Origin: Devosia ginsengisoli
GTDB lineage: Bacteria > Pseudomonadota > Alphaproteobacteria > Rhizobiales > Devosiaceae
Direction: 5' to 3'
DNA length: 64,000 bases
NCBI RefSeq assembly: GCF_024707105.1
Contig: NZ_JANQAJ010000011.1
Location: 975,227 to 1,039,226 of the forward strand
In this document: positions 50,819 to 59,148 of the stretch, one piece after another
How positions within the stretch are numbered: the first letter of the stretch is position 1
Layout: every line of letters begins with the position of its first letter
Position numbers and translations under genes: made by a program
The notes under the pieces: generated by a model
The model's database searches: none
What the model was told of the DNA's origin: nothing
What the model saw: only the letters and a program-made list of their open reading frames with translations

Positions 50819-52009
50819 TCATCGCACCCCTCCCCGGCTCGTCATTTCCACCATGGCATCCAGCACCACGGCAGCGGCGAAGGCCAAAGCCACGGTCGGC
50901 ACCGCGCCGAGCAGCACCAGGTCCATGGCCGTCTGCCCGATACCCTGGAACACGAAGACGCCGAAGCCGCCCCCGCCGATCAGCGCGGCAATGGTGGCCA
51001 GCCCGATATTCTGCACCAGCACGATGCGAATGCCGGTGAGGATCACCGGAAAGGCCAGCGGCAGTTCGACGCCCGCCAGCCGCTGCGACCCGGTCATGCC
51101 CATGCCCTTGGCAGCATCCACCGCCGCCGGCGCCACGCTTTGCAGCCCGACCACCGTATTGGACACGATGGGCAGCAGCGAATAGGCGAAGAGCGCCACC
51201 ATGGCCGGCGCCACGCCGATGCCGGAAATCCCGATGGCCGACGCCCCCGGCACATTGGCCGCCACCCAGGCCAAAGGCGCGATCAGCAGACCGAATAGCG
51301 CGATTGAGGGAATGGTCTGGACGATGTTGAGCACATTGAGCACGCCCGCCCGCAGCGGCTTGACCTTGTAGCAGAGGATGCCCAGGGGAATGCCGACCAC
51401 GGTGGCAATCGCCACCGAGCCGAAGGCCAGCGCCAGATGCGTCCGCGCCTCGGCCCAGAAGGCCGGCGCGCGCGTGCCGTATTCCTTGAGAATGGAGAGA
51501 TCGTTCCAGCTCCCGCTCCACAGCAGGGCCGCGACCGCAATGGCCACCACCAGCAGAATGCCGATCCGCACCAGCGGCTTGAGTTTCAGCCGCGTCAGCG
51601 CATCGGTCACCAGCAGTGCAAAGGCAAAGACCAGCAGCCAGAAGCCGGCCCCCGGCGAAACCCGCGCAAAGGTGTCGCCCTCCGGCGTCAGGTAGCTGGC
51701 CGACCAGCCGATGAAGACGAACAGCACGCTCAGCACGACAAAGCCGGTTACCAGCTTGGCGATAACGGGAAAACGCAACAGCGCCACGGCGAAACCCACC
51801 AGCAGCACCCCCACGAGGAAGCCCGACGGAAAACTCGGCAGCGCATCGAGCAGGCTCCGCGCCTCGCCCGGCACAATGCGATTGGCGCGAAACAGTGCAA
51901 AAGGAAGCGCCGCCCCCGCCGCCGCGATGAGCGCAATCAGCACCCCCAGCTTGTCGAGTGCCAGCCAGGCGGGCCGGGATGTCGCTATCGTGGTGTCGGC
52001 GATGCTCAT
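50819..52009 (-). CDS. OsmU/EgtU-type ABC transporter permease with extended N-terminus
   Basis: 396 residues. The C-terminal 220 residues are the ABC permease domain (GVLNVLNIVQTIPSIALFGLLIAP, AAVDAAKGMGMTGSQRLAGVELPLAFPVILTGIRIVLVQNIGLATIAALIGGGGFGVFVFQGIG). The N-terminal 170 residues add four or more further helices, as in YehY/OsmW. It forms a heterodimer with the product of 48970-49722. Confidence 0.88.
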   Translation of the reverse strand: MSIADTTIATSRPAWLALDKLGVLIALIAAAGAALPFALFRANRIVPGEARSLLDALPSFPSGFLVGVLLVGFAVALLRFPVIAKLVTGFVVLSVLFVFIGWSASYLTPEGDTFARVSPGAGFWLLVFAFALLVTDALTRLKLKPLVRIGILLVVAIAVAALLWSGSWNDLSILKEYGTRAPAFWAEARTHLALAFGSVAIATVVGIPLGILCYKVKPLRAGVLNVLNIVQTIPSIALFGLLIAPLAWVAANVPGASAIGISGIGVAPAMVALFAYSLLPIVSNTVVGLQSVAPAAVDAAKGMGMTGSQRLAGVELPLAFPVILTGIRIVLVQNIGLATIAALIGGGGFGVFVFQGIGQTAMDLVLLGAVPTVALAFAAAVVLDAMVEMTSRGGVR

Positions 52010-52046
52010 GCTGGCTCCGGGCTTCGCGTTTGCGGAGGCACGAGAC

Positions 52047-52232
52047 CCCCTCCCCAGCTCCGCTACGGCCCTGACGGGCCCAGCTTCGCTACCCTCCCCT
52101 CAAGGGGAGGGTGACATCTTGCGTGTGGCACCATTCTGCCACCGAGTGGCGCCCACCCTCCCCCTTGTGGGGAGGGAAGCGAGATAGGACTTAGCGTTTG
52201 CTAAGTCCGTTGAATCGAGCAGGGTGGGGGTA
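52047..52232. repeat. Composite CTCCC-type repeat region between permease and binding-protein genes
   Basis: A variant repeat with GCTCCGCTACGGCCCTGACG, CCCTCCCCTCAAGGGGAGGG and CCTCCCCCTTGTGGGGAGGGA hairpins plus ACTTAGCGTTTGCTAAGT (a 7-bp stem around CGTT). It is longer than the other copies and could attenuate transcription after the binding-protein gene. Confidence 0.75.
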
Positions 52233-52266
52233 CCTCTCCGCGCGTCGGACAGCCCCCCGTTGTCAC

Positions 52267-53178
52267 CTACTCCAGAAACCCGCCCTGGGTCAGATAGTCC
52301 GTCGCCACGGCAGCAGCGGCTTCACCACCCACCTGCACGCGACCATTGAGTTCCTGCAGCACTTCCAGCGACAGCCCTTCGAACACCGGCTTCAGCAGTT
52401 CCTCGATCTGCGGATATTCCGCCAGCACTTCCTCACGAATGATCGGCGCAGGCTGGTAGACCGGCTGCACGCCCTTGTCGTCTTCCAGCACCTTGAGACC
52501 CGAGGGCGCGATGCCGCCATCGGTGCCATAGACCATGGCGGCGTTGACGCCGTTGGTCTGCTGGGCCGCCGCGGCAATGGTCGCGGCCGTGTCGCCACCG
52601 CTGAGGGTCACGAGCTGGTCCGGCGAGAGCGTGAAGCCATAGACTTCCTGGAACTTGGGCAGAGCCGCCGGCGAGTTGACGAACTCGGCCGATGCCGCGA
52701 GCTTCACCTCGCCACCACCGGCAACCCAGGCGCCGAATTCGCTGAAGGTGTTGAGGCTGTTGGCCTCGGCCACGTCGTTGCGGATGGCGACGGCCCAGGT
52801 ATTGTTGGCCGGCGACGGGGTCAGCCAGACGATCTTGTTGGCCTCGAAGTCGAGCTTGGCCGCTTCGGCATAAGCCGATTCAGCATTGTTCCACAGCGGG
52901 TCGTCGGCCTTTTCGAAGAAGAAGGCGGCATTGCCGGTATATTCCGGATAGATGTCGATTTCTCCCGCGGTGATGGCTTCGCGTACGATGGGCGTGCCGC
53001 CGAGCTGGATGCGGTCCTCGACCGGAATGTCGTTGGATTCAAGCACCTGCTTGATGATGTTGCCCAGAACGCCACCCTCGGTGTCGATCTTGGAGGAGAC
53101 GACCACCTGGGCATTGGCGGCGGTCATGGAAATGGCAAATGCCGCAACGGCGGTCAGCAGCGTGGAAGTGAGGCGCAT
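52267..53178 (-). CDS. OsmU/EgtU-type substrate-binding protein (quaternary-amine-like ligand)
   Basis: 303 residues from ATG 53178, with GGAGA upstream. Signal peptide MRLTSTLLTAVAAFAISMTAANAQ, then the OsmF/OpuCC-family domain: VVVSSKIDTEGGVLGNIIKQVLE, GEIDIYPEYTGNAAFFF, TPSPANNTWAVAIR and AAMVYGTDGGIAPSGLKVLEDD. The protein is soluble and periplasmic rather than fused to a permease. The family binds choline, betaines or ergothioneine in an aromatic cage. Given the neighbours, ergothioneine, a histidine betaine, is the proposed ligand. Confidence 0.88.
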   Translation of the reverse strand: MRLTSTLLTAVAAFAISMTAANAQVVVSSKIDTEGGVLGNIIKQVLESNDIPVEDRIQLGGTPIVREAITAGEIDIYPEYTGNAAFFFEKADDPLWNNAESAYAEAAKLDFEANKIVWLTPSPANNTWAVAIRNDVAEANSLNTFSEFGAWVAGGGEVKLAASAEFVNSPAALPKFQEVYGFTLSPDQLVTLSGGDTAATIAAAAQQTNGVNAAMVYGTDGGIAPSGLKVLEDDKGVQPVYQPAPIIREEVLAEYPQIEELLKPVFEGLSLEVLQELNGRVQVGGEAAAAVATDYLTQGGFLE

Positions 53179-53229
53179 TGGTTTCTCCGTTTTCTCCGGG
53201 CTCCAAACCCGGCTGTCCCTGTCTGGCAT

Positions 53230-53272
53230 GATCTGGTCGGAAAACCGGTAGCCACTTTTCCGGATCATGCCT
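53230..53272. repeat. Short palindromic repeat (GGAAAACCGG...CCACTTTTCCGG)
   Basis: ATGATC-TGGTCGGAAAACCGG is mirrored by ACTTTTCCGGATCAT. A related palindrome occurs near 9729-9755. It lies between the lyase and binding-protein genes. Confidence 0.6.
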
Positions 53273-53312
53273 TAGCGTAACCCTTTGGCGAAATTGGGCG
53301 AGGCTCCCAATG

Positions 53313-54872
53313 CTAGGCAACCGGGCCCAACGCGAAAAACTCGTCCAACTCCATAATCGTTGAGTGAGAAATTAGTTCGTTCATCAGCGCATCGGAGGCG
53401 AGAGCCTGTTCGACGGCTTCTACTTCGGCCGATAGCGGGCGGTCCTGCCAGTATGTGTCAGCATGGCGCCGCACCAGCGCATAGATGATGCCGGGAACAT
53501 TGCCCGGAGCATCGCCCGATATGTCCATGGCCTGCGCCGCGAGTATCCCTTCGAGCGCCGCCAGCCGCCGCAAGGCCAGCACCTGGCGCTCCAGCCGCTC
53601 CACTACCAGCGGCAGGAAAGCCGCCTCATCCTCGATACCTCCGGCCACCACCATGGACATGGGCGAAATCGCATTGGTCATGGTCAGCACGCGGGCGAAC
53701 AATTCCCCCGCCAGCTTGATGATCGGCCCGAAACCGGTGGCAATGGCGCCGGGTTGCACCAGGTTGACCGGCAGGCCGCGCCGTCCGCCATTGCCCAGCA
53801 GCACGCAGCGGTTGAACGAATTGCGCGCGATATGGGCCAGCCCCAGTTGCGCGGTCTGCAGGAACACGGTGACGTCGAGCGGCAGCGAACCGCCCGATGT
53901 CAGCACCTGCCCGCCGGCAACCACAGGATTGTCATCAGTCCGCCCGGTGGCGGCCAGCAGGATCTTGCCCGCCGCCACCAGCGTCTCGAAGCCGGTGGCA
54001 AATACCTGGCTCATCATGCGCAGGCTCAGCGGGTCCTGGATATGGGTGGCGTCGGGCCAGTCCCAGCCCTTGGCATTGAAATAGAGCCAGGCGCCGATAC
54101 CGGCCTCGCGCTCGGTGCCGACATGGGCCACCGCCTTCCACGGATCGCGCGAGGCGCCCAGCGCCCCGGCCGTGGTCAGCGCCGTCGCCAGCATCACGCG
54201 CACCGCCCCCGCCGCCTCGCGGATGGCATTGGCCGCCGCGGCATAGCCCACTGCATTGGTCGAAATCGAGGCCAGACTATCGCGCGGCGCCAGCCGGAAG
54301 GGCTTCAGCCCCGCCGCAGCCAGCGCGTCGCCCGCCGGCAGGCGGCGGCTGTCGAACATGGCTTCGCCCGCCCCGGTCAGCACGGCGCCGATCTGCCCCA
54401 TCAGGCCGATATCGGCGCAACCGATCGAGCCGGTGCGCCGCACCACCGGCACCACATCGGCTGCGAGCAGCGACAGATAGGCTTCCACCAGGTCGGTAGT
54501 GCAGCCGACCCGTCCGGTCAGCGCCATATTGACCCTGATGGCCATGGCCACGCGCACGGTCTCGCTGGAAAAGGCCTCGCCCGTGCCGAAATGATGCGCC
54601 CGCACCAGGCCCATATTGAAGGCATCGAGCTGGTCGGGGGTCCACTCCACATCCTTCATGGCGCCCACGCCGGTGGTGGAGCCATAGACCGGCTGGTGGT
54701 TGGCGATGGTCTGTTCCACTACCACGCGCGCCTCGGCCACCCGGTGCAAAGCGGCCTGGTCGGCGGCCAGCGGCGCACGCCGGGCGCCGATCCGCACCAT
54801 ATCGGCAAAGCTCAGCGGCTTGCCTTCGAGGACTATGGGCGTTGCATGCAAGGTAGGGGCCTGTTGGTTCAT
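53313..54872 (-). CDS. MIO-less histidine-ammonia-lyase homologue, proposed ergothionase
   Basis: 519 residues with the whole lyase fold: LVEAYLSLLAADVVPVV, YGSTTGVG at 63-70, the helical core and LVQPGAIATGFGPIIKLAGELFARVL. The loop that forms the MIO electrophile (Ala-Ser-Gly in GSVGASGDLAPL) reads GSIGCADIGLMGQIG at 148-162, so Cys152-Ala153-Asp154 replaces the triad and no MIO can form. True ammonia lyases need MIO; ergothionase, which eliminates trimethylamine from ergothioneine, works by acid/base catalysis without it. Together with the transporter and downstream enzymes, ergothionase is the best assignment. It is the first gene of the one-strand catabolic block. Confidence 0.8.
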   Translation of the reverse strand: MNQQAPTLHATPIVLEGKPLSFADMVRIGARRAPLAADQAALHRVAEARVVVEQTIANHQPVYGSTTGVGAMKDVEWTPDQLDAFNMGLVRAHHFGTGEAFSSETVRVAMAIRVNMALTGRVGCTTDLVEAYLSLLAADVVPVVRRTGSIGCADIGLMGQIGAVLTGAGEAMFDSRRLPAGDALAAAGLKPFRLAPRDSLASISTNAVGYAAAANAIREAAGAVRVMLATALTTAGALGASRDPWKAVAHVGTEREAGIGAWLYFNAKGWDWPDATHIQDPLSLRMMSQVFATGFETLVAAGKILLAATGRTDDNPVVAGGQVLTSGGSLPLDVTVFLQTAQLGLAHIARNSFNRCVLLGNGGRRGLPVNLVQPGAIATGFGPIIKLAGELFARVLTMTNAISPMSMVVAGGIEDEAAFLPLVVERLERQVLALRRLAALEGILAAQAMDISGDAPGNVPGIIYALVRRHADTYWQDRPLSAEVEAVEQALASDALMNELISHSTIMELDEFFALGPVA

Positions 54873-55010
54873 GCCCCCAAGCTATCGGATAGCAGCCCGT
54901 TATGGGAGCCCTGCGACATAACTTCCCATTCGTGCCCTTCTGGCCGAATGTCGCATTGCCGACCGGCCGGCTTTGCGCGCTGATTGCCGATAGCAAACCC
55001 AGGAACATCC

Positions 55011-56270
55011 GTGACCGAAGCTCTTATCGACCATCCCTATCGCCGCGCGATCATGGATGAGGTCCATGCCAGGCCCGTGGAAATCGTGGACGGGCCGGCG
55101 CGCATCCGCCGCCTGATCTTCATCATGCCATCAGAAGCCGGCGCCATGACCCGGGTGTTCGAGAACTTCACCGCGTTCTGCGCCGGGGCCGGCGTCGCCG
55201 CGCCCGTGGACCGCCAGCACAGTTTCGATATCGGCGCGCGCCACATCACCTGGGAGTTCCACACCGAATTCGTCACCGTCACCTGGCGCAGTGCGCTGAC
55301 CGACCGGACCAACGTCCCCGATGGCATCGGCATCGACATCCTGGCGGACAGCTTCCTCATCGGCTCCATGCGCATCGATGTCACCGGCGACAATACGCTG
55401 CCCGAGCGCCTGCTGGCCGGCTTTGCGCAGGCCAGCCTGTGCCTGACCAATATCGACAATGGCACCGCCCAGGTAATGACCGATTTCGTGCCCGATGCGG
55501 ACAAGTTCATCCGCTACGAATTCGCGGCGGGACAACTCAGCACGCTGCGCCGCTCCATCCTCACCAGGCGGCTGCTGGAGGTGGAAACCTACCGCATCAT
55601 GGCCTTGCTCGGCCTGCCGCTGGCGCGCGAGCTGTCCCCCGCCCTGCGCACCGCAGAAATCGAGCTGGGCGAACTGGTGGAGTCGCTGTCCGAAGCCGAG
55701 AGCCTGGAGGCGGTGAAAGCCGCGCTCGCCACCCTGCACGCCCTTTCGGTCCGCTCCGGGCAGTTTTCCGAGCGGCTGGGTTATCGCTTCGCGGCGAGCC
55801 ATGCCTATGGCGACATATTGCGCGCGCGGCTGGCCGGCCTGCGCGAAACGCCCACCGGGCTGGGCTCCAGCCTCAGCCATGGCGTCGGCAATCGCGTCGA
55901 TCCGGGCCTGGCCACCTGCGCCGCCATGGAAAAGCGCCTCAACGTCCTGGCCCAGAAGATCGAGCGGGCAACCGCCATGCTCAATGTCCGCATCAGCCTC
56001 GACATGCAGGTACAGAATTCGGCCGTGCTGGACACGATCGCCCAGACCGCCGTGAGCCAGTTCCGGCTGCAGCGCACGGTCGAGGGCCTCTCGACCATCG
56101 CCATCAGCTATTACCTGTTGGGCATATTGAGCTATTTCCTCGCCGGCCCGCTCGAGGAACTGCACCTGCCCAAGACCCTGACGCTGTCGGCCGCCGTGCC
56201 CTTCGTACTGCTCGCTGTGTGGCTGATGGTGCGCTACATCCGCAACGCGCATTTCACCGGCAAGAGTTGA
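55011..56270 (+). CDS. DUF3422-family membrane protein
   Basis: 419 residues from GTG 55011 with AGGA at suitable spacing. The start TEALIDHPYRRAIMDEVHARP and the following EFVTVTWRS strand are typical of DUF3422. A long helical central region (VESLSEAESLEAVKAAL ... KRLNVLAQKIERATAMLNVRISLDMQ) resembles CorA-type or coiled-coil stalks. Two C-terminal membrane helices (STIAISYYLLGILSYFLAG and AVPFVLLAVWLMVRYIRN) end the protein. The function is unknown. The gene is divergent from the lyase gene and convergent with the rhamnose operon. Confidence 0.83.
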   Translation: MTEALIDHPYRRAIMDEVHARPVEIVDGPARIRRLIFIMPSEAGAMTRVFENFTAFCAGAGVAAPVDRQHSFDIGARHITWEFHTEFVTVTWRSALTDRTNVPDGIGIDILADSFLIGSMRIDVTGDNTLPERLLAGFAQASLCLTNIDNGTAQVMTDFVPDADKFIRYEFAAGQLSTLRRSILTRRLLEVETYRIMALLGLPLARELSPALRTAEIELGELVESLSEAESLEAVKAALATLHALSVRSGQFSERLGYRFAASHAYGDILRARLAGLRETPTGLGSSLSHGVGNRVDPGLATCAAMEKRLNVLAQKIERATAMLNVRISLDMQVQNSAVLDTIAQTAVSQFRLQRTVEGLSTIAISYYLLGILSYFLAGPLEELHLPKTLTLSAAVPFVLLAVWLMVRYIRNAHFTGKS

Positions 56271-56274
56271 GCCG

Positions 56275-56607
56275 TCACTTCATCCAGAACATCGGCAACA
56301 GGTCCACCGATACCGGCTCGTTCTTGTCATTGGTCGCCATGACGTCTGCCATATGCGCCCACCAGCGCTGCATGACCGCGGTATGCGGAAGGTCGTCCAT
56401 CGTGTGGTCCTTGCGCCGCCACAGCACGCCGAACAGGATATTGGTCTCTTCGTCCAGATGGATCGAATAGTCCTTCACCCCCGCTTCATGCAGCAGGTCC
56501 ACCAGTTCAGGGAAAATCGCGTCATGGCGCTTCCGATACTCGGCCGCCATGCCCGGATTGAGCTGCATCTTGAAGGCGTGCTTTTCATACCCACCATCCT
56601 CGATCAT
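56275..56607 (-). CDS. rhaM: L-rhamnose mutarotase
   Basis: 110 residues from ATG 56607, overlapping the rhaQ stop as ATGA. It interconverts alpha and beta L-rhamnose. Conserved features: [51 protein letters not shown] and the C-terminal [12 protein letters not shown]...LPMFW. Last gene of the rhamnose ABC operon; the equivalent gene in Rhizobium leguminosarum is called rhaU. Confidence 0.92.
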   Translation of the reverse strand: MIEDGGYEKHAFKMQLNPGMAAEYRKRHDAIFPELVDLLHEAGVKDYSIHLDEETNILFGVLWRRKDHTMDDLPHTAVMQRWWAHMADVMATNDKNEPVSVDLLPMFWMK

Positions 56608-57599
56608 GCGCGCTGCCTCCACATGCGGAACAATATCGGCAGCGCGATAACCACGATCAGCAGCGAGCCGGTGAAGATGGTCATGACGATGCCGGGCACA
56701 TTGAGCAGGCCGAGCCCGAACGTCACCAGCCCGACGATGACAGCCGCCAGCACCACCCCGAGAATGGAGCCCGCGCCGCCCAGGATCGACACCCCACCCA
56801 GCACCACCATGGTAATGGCTTCCAGCTCGAACCCCTCGGCGATCGAAGGCCGCGTCGAACCCAGCCGCGCCGTCAGCAGCACGGCGGCCATGCCGCTCAT
56901 CAGCCCGGTCAGGCAGAACAGGATGAACTTGATCCGCTCCACCCGCACACCGGAAAACCGCGCCGCGACGTCGTTATTGCCGATGGCGAAGATGCGCCGC
57001 CCGAAATTGGTGCGGTGCAGCAGCACCCAGTAAATGACGGCGCAGACCAGAAACAGCACCAGCTCGAACGAGATCACCCACCAGACATAGCCCTGCCCGA
57101 ACCAGGAAAAGCTCTTGGGATAGCCCTTGAAGCTCTGGTCGCCCAGAACGATGAAGGCGATACCGCGAAACAGGCTCATCGTACCGATGGTGACCACGAT
57201 CGACGGCAGTTTCAGCCCCGTCACCAGAAACCCGTTGAACGCCCCGCACACAATGCCGACGCCGATGCCCACCATGACCAGCACCGGCGTATCCGCCCCA
57301 TATTGCAGCGCCAGCCCCATCATGGTCGACGCCAGCGCAATGATCGAGGCCACCGACAGGTCGATCTCCCCCGAAATGATCAACAGCGCCATGGCCAGCG
57401 CGATCAGCGCCTTCTCGGTGAAATTGAAGGTGAGATCGCTCAGGCTCCACGCATTGAGGAAATAGGGCGAGGCAAAGGAATTGAGGATGAAAATCCCCAA
57501 CGCCACCAGCACAAGCAGGCTTTCCCAGCTCAAGACGGCAGATTTGAGCGGCTTGTCGAGCCGATCGGGCAGCGAGCGATGGAGGGATGTATCGGTCAT
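56604..57599 (-). CDS. rhaQ: Rhamnose ABC transporter permease RhaQ
   Basis: 331 residues, about ten membrane helices of the sugar ABC permease type (BPD_transp_2): [45 protein letters not shown] and [26 protein letters not shown], with [20 protein letters not shown] near the end. It forms the channel with RhaP. Its start overlaps the stop of the inserted DUF559 frame. The N-terminus is cytosolic. Confidence 0.92.
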   Translation of the reverse strand: MTDTSLHRSLPDRLDKPLKSAVLSWESLLVLVALGIFILNSFASPYFLNAWSLSDLTFNFTEKALIALAMALLIISGEIDLSVASIIALASTMMGLALQYGADTPVLVMVGIGVGIVCGAFNGFLVTGLKLPSIVVTIGTMSLFRGIAFIVLGDQSFKGYPKSFSWFGQGYVWWVISFELVLFLVCAVIYWVLLHRTNFGRRIFAIGNNDVAARFSGVRVERIKFILFCLTGLMSGMAAVLLTARLGSTRPSIAEGFELEAITMVVLGGVSILGGAGSILGVVLAAVIVGLVTFGLGLLNVPGIVMTIFTGSLLIVVIALPILFRMWRQRA

Positions 57600-58012
57600 G
57601 GCATAGTGTCTTCCGAGCCGCCGGACTGGCTTCCCTCCCCCTTGTGGGGAGGGAGTGAGGGTGGGGGTTGGTCAAGCGCCGAAAGAATGGCGGTCATAAC
57701 GCCATCAAGATTGCGCATGACGTCATCATTGCCGATGCGAATGATGCGGTAGCCCTGCGAAGCAATGAAGCGGTCACGGTGAGCATCATGATGTGTTGCC
57801 GCATCCGTCCCATGCGTATCGCCATCAACCTCGATCACCAGCCGGCGCGCATGGCAGGCGAAGTCGGCATAGTACCGCCCCAGGGGAACCTGCCGCCGAA
57901 AATGAAAGCCAAGCGCGCGCAATTCACGCAATGCGTTCCAGAGCCTGGCTTCCGGCGCCGGCATCCGCTTGCGCAATTCCCTTGCCCGCTCAATGCCCAA
58001 ACCACCCCCCAC
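57596..58012 (-). CDS. DUF559 (Vsr-like) endonuclease gene inserted between rhaP and rhaQ
   Basis: About 138 residues from a GTG at 58012 lying inside a flanking repeat; the exact start is uncertain. The domain is RARELRKRMPAPEARLWNALRELRALGFHFRRQVPLGRYYADFACHARRLVIEVDGDTHG, a PD-(D/E)xK-like nuclease of the very-short-patch-repair fold with acidic YADF and EVDG residues. The frame stays open from the rhaP stop to the rhaQ start (58174-57596), reading through repeats on both sides. The C-terminal residues PPPSLPPHKGEG are repeat-encoded. It has nothing to do with rhamnose and looks like a selfish or repeat-associated insertion. Confidence 0.75.
   Translation of the reverse strand: MGGGLGIERARELRKRMPAPEARLWNALRELRALGFHFRRQVPLGRYYADFACHARRLVIEVDGDTHGTDAATHHDAHRDRFIASQGYRIIRIGNDDVMRNLDGVMTAILSALDQPPPSLPPHKGEGSQSGGSEDTMP
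57629..57667. repeat. CTCCC/GGGAG repeat at the 3' side of the DUF559 gene
   Basis: CTTCCCTCCCCCTTGTGGGG...GTGAGGGTGGGGGTTG; a half element that encodes the last residues of the DUF559 protein. Confidence 0.8.
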
Positions 58013-58158
58013 CCTTGATCCCTCCCCACAAGGGGGAGGGAGACGCAGGCTGCGCCTTCTCTGCCTCACTGAAGCACAGGATTTGCTCTGAACAAAGAAA
58101 GCCGGTGAGCAGGCTTCCCGCCCCCTTGTGGGGAGGGAATGAGGGTGGGGGTATGTCT
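58003..58158. repeat. CTCCC/GGGAG repeat at the 5' side of the DUF559 gene
   Basis: Complete element: ACCCCCCACCCTTGATCC...CAAGGGGGAGGGA and CCGCCCCCTTGTGGGG...AATGAGGGTGGGGG. The proposed start codon of the endonuclease lies in its left end. Confidence 0.82.
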
Positions 58159-58170
58159 GGCACAAACCCA

Positions 58171-59148
58171 TCACACCCCCTCCGCCGTCTTCAAGATCAC
58201 CCGCCCCTTGCGCCGCTCGCCTCGCGCATTGAGCACCACGGCCAGCAAAATCGCCGCGCCCGAAATCGCCATCTGCCAGAAGGGCGAAATGTTGATCACC
58301 GGCAGGGCATTGTTGATGACGCCGAGGAAGATCGCCCCCAGCAGCACGCCACCCACGCTGCCGATGCCGCCGGCAATCGACACGCCGCCGATCACGCAGG
58401 CGGCGATGATGGTCAATTCATACCCGCCGGCCACTTCCACCGAGGCAATCACATAGCGCGAAATCCACAGATACCCGCACAGGCCGGCCACCGCCCCCGA
58501 TATGACGAAGGCATAGAATTTGGTCCGCCCCACATCGATGCCGGTATAGACCGACGCCGTCGGATTGACGCCGATGGCATAGAGCGCCCGCCCCAGCGGC
58601 GTCCGCGTCATCAGCACCCAGAACAGCAAAGCCACCACAATGGCGAACCAGCTCAGCAGCGGCAGGCCGAGAAATACCGCGCGTTGCAGGCCGATGAAAT
58701 CGGGGCTCATCTGCGCCGCGTTGACCCAGGCGCCGCCCGAAATCACGAAAACCAGCCCGCGGAAAATGGTCAGCGTGCCCAAAGTCACCACGATGGGCGG
58801 AATATCGAGCTTCCAGACGAGAATGCCGTTGAACGCGCCAAGCGCCGCGCCGACCACCACACAGCCCGCGATCAGCAGCGGGATCGGTACTCCCGGAAAG
58901 GCCGCATTGGTCATGGCAACGATCATCCCGGTCAGCGCCAGGTTGGACGCCATGGAGAGGTCGATCGACCGCGTCAGGATGACCGCCATCTGTCCCAAGG
59001 CCAGCATCATCAGGATGGAGGTGTCGTTGAAAATGGTCAGCAGATTGCCCGGCTGGGCAAAGCGCGGAAAGCGCGCCGTCACCAGGACAAGCACGAGCAG
59101 GATGGCCAGAAACAGGAAGATTTCGCGGTGCTTGAGCAGCCGGTTCAT
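58171..59148 (-). CDS. rhaP: Rhamnose ABC transporter permease RhaP
   Basis: 325 residues, about nine membrane helices of the sugar permease family: MMLALGQMAVILTRSIDLSMASNLALTGMIVAM, GILVWKLDIPPIVVTLGTLTIFRGLVF and GRALYAIGVNPTASVYTGIDVGRTKFYAFVISG. Start overlaps the rhaT stop (ATGA). Heterodimer partner of RhaQ. The two permease genes, normally adjacent, are separated here by the DUF559 insertion. Confidence 0.92.
   Translation of the reverse strand: MNRLLKHREIFLFLAILLVLVLVTARFPRFAQPGNLLTIFNDTSILMMLALGQMAVILTRSIDLSMASNLALTGMIVAMTNAAFPGVPIPLLIAGCVVVGAALGAFNGILVWKLDIPPIVVTLGTLTIFRGLVFVISGGAWVNAAQMSPDFIGLQRAVFLGLPLLSWFAIVVALLFWVLMTRTPLGRALYAIGVNPTASVYTGIDVGRTKFYAFVISGAVAGLCGYLWISRYVIASVEVAGGYELTIIAACVIGGVSIAGGIGSVGGVLLGAIFLGVINNALPVINISPFWQMAISGAAILLAVVLNARGERRKGRVILKTAEGV

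Noticed and set aside
43098..54872. Classical histidine utilisation (hut) operon
   Set aside because: Although a HutH and a HutU homologue are present, the lyase lacks the MIO triad and hutI, hutF/hutG and hutC are absent, while a hydantoinase, a carbamoylase and a DUF917 gene are present.
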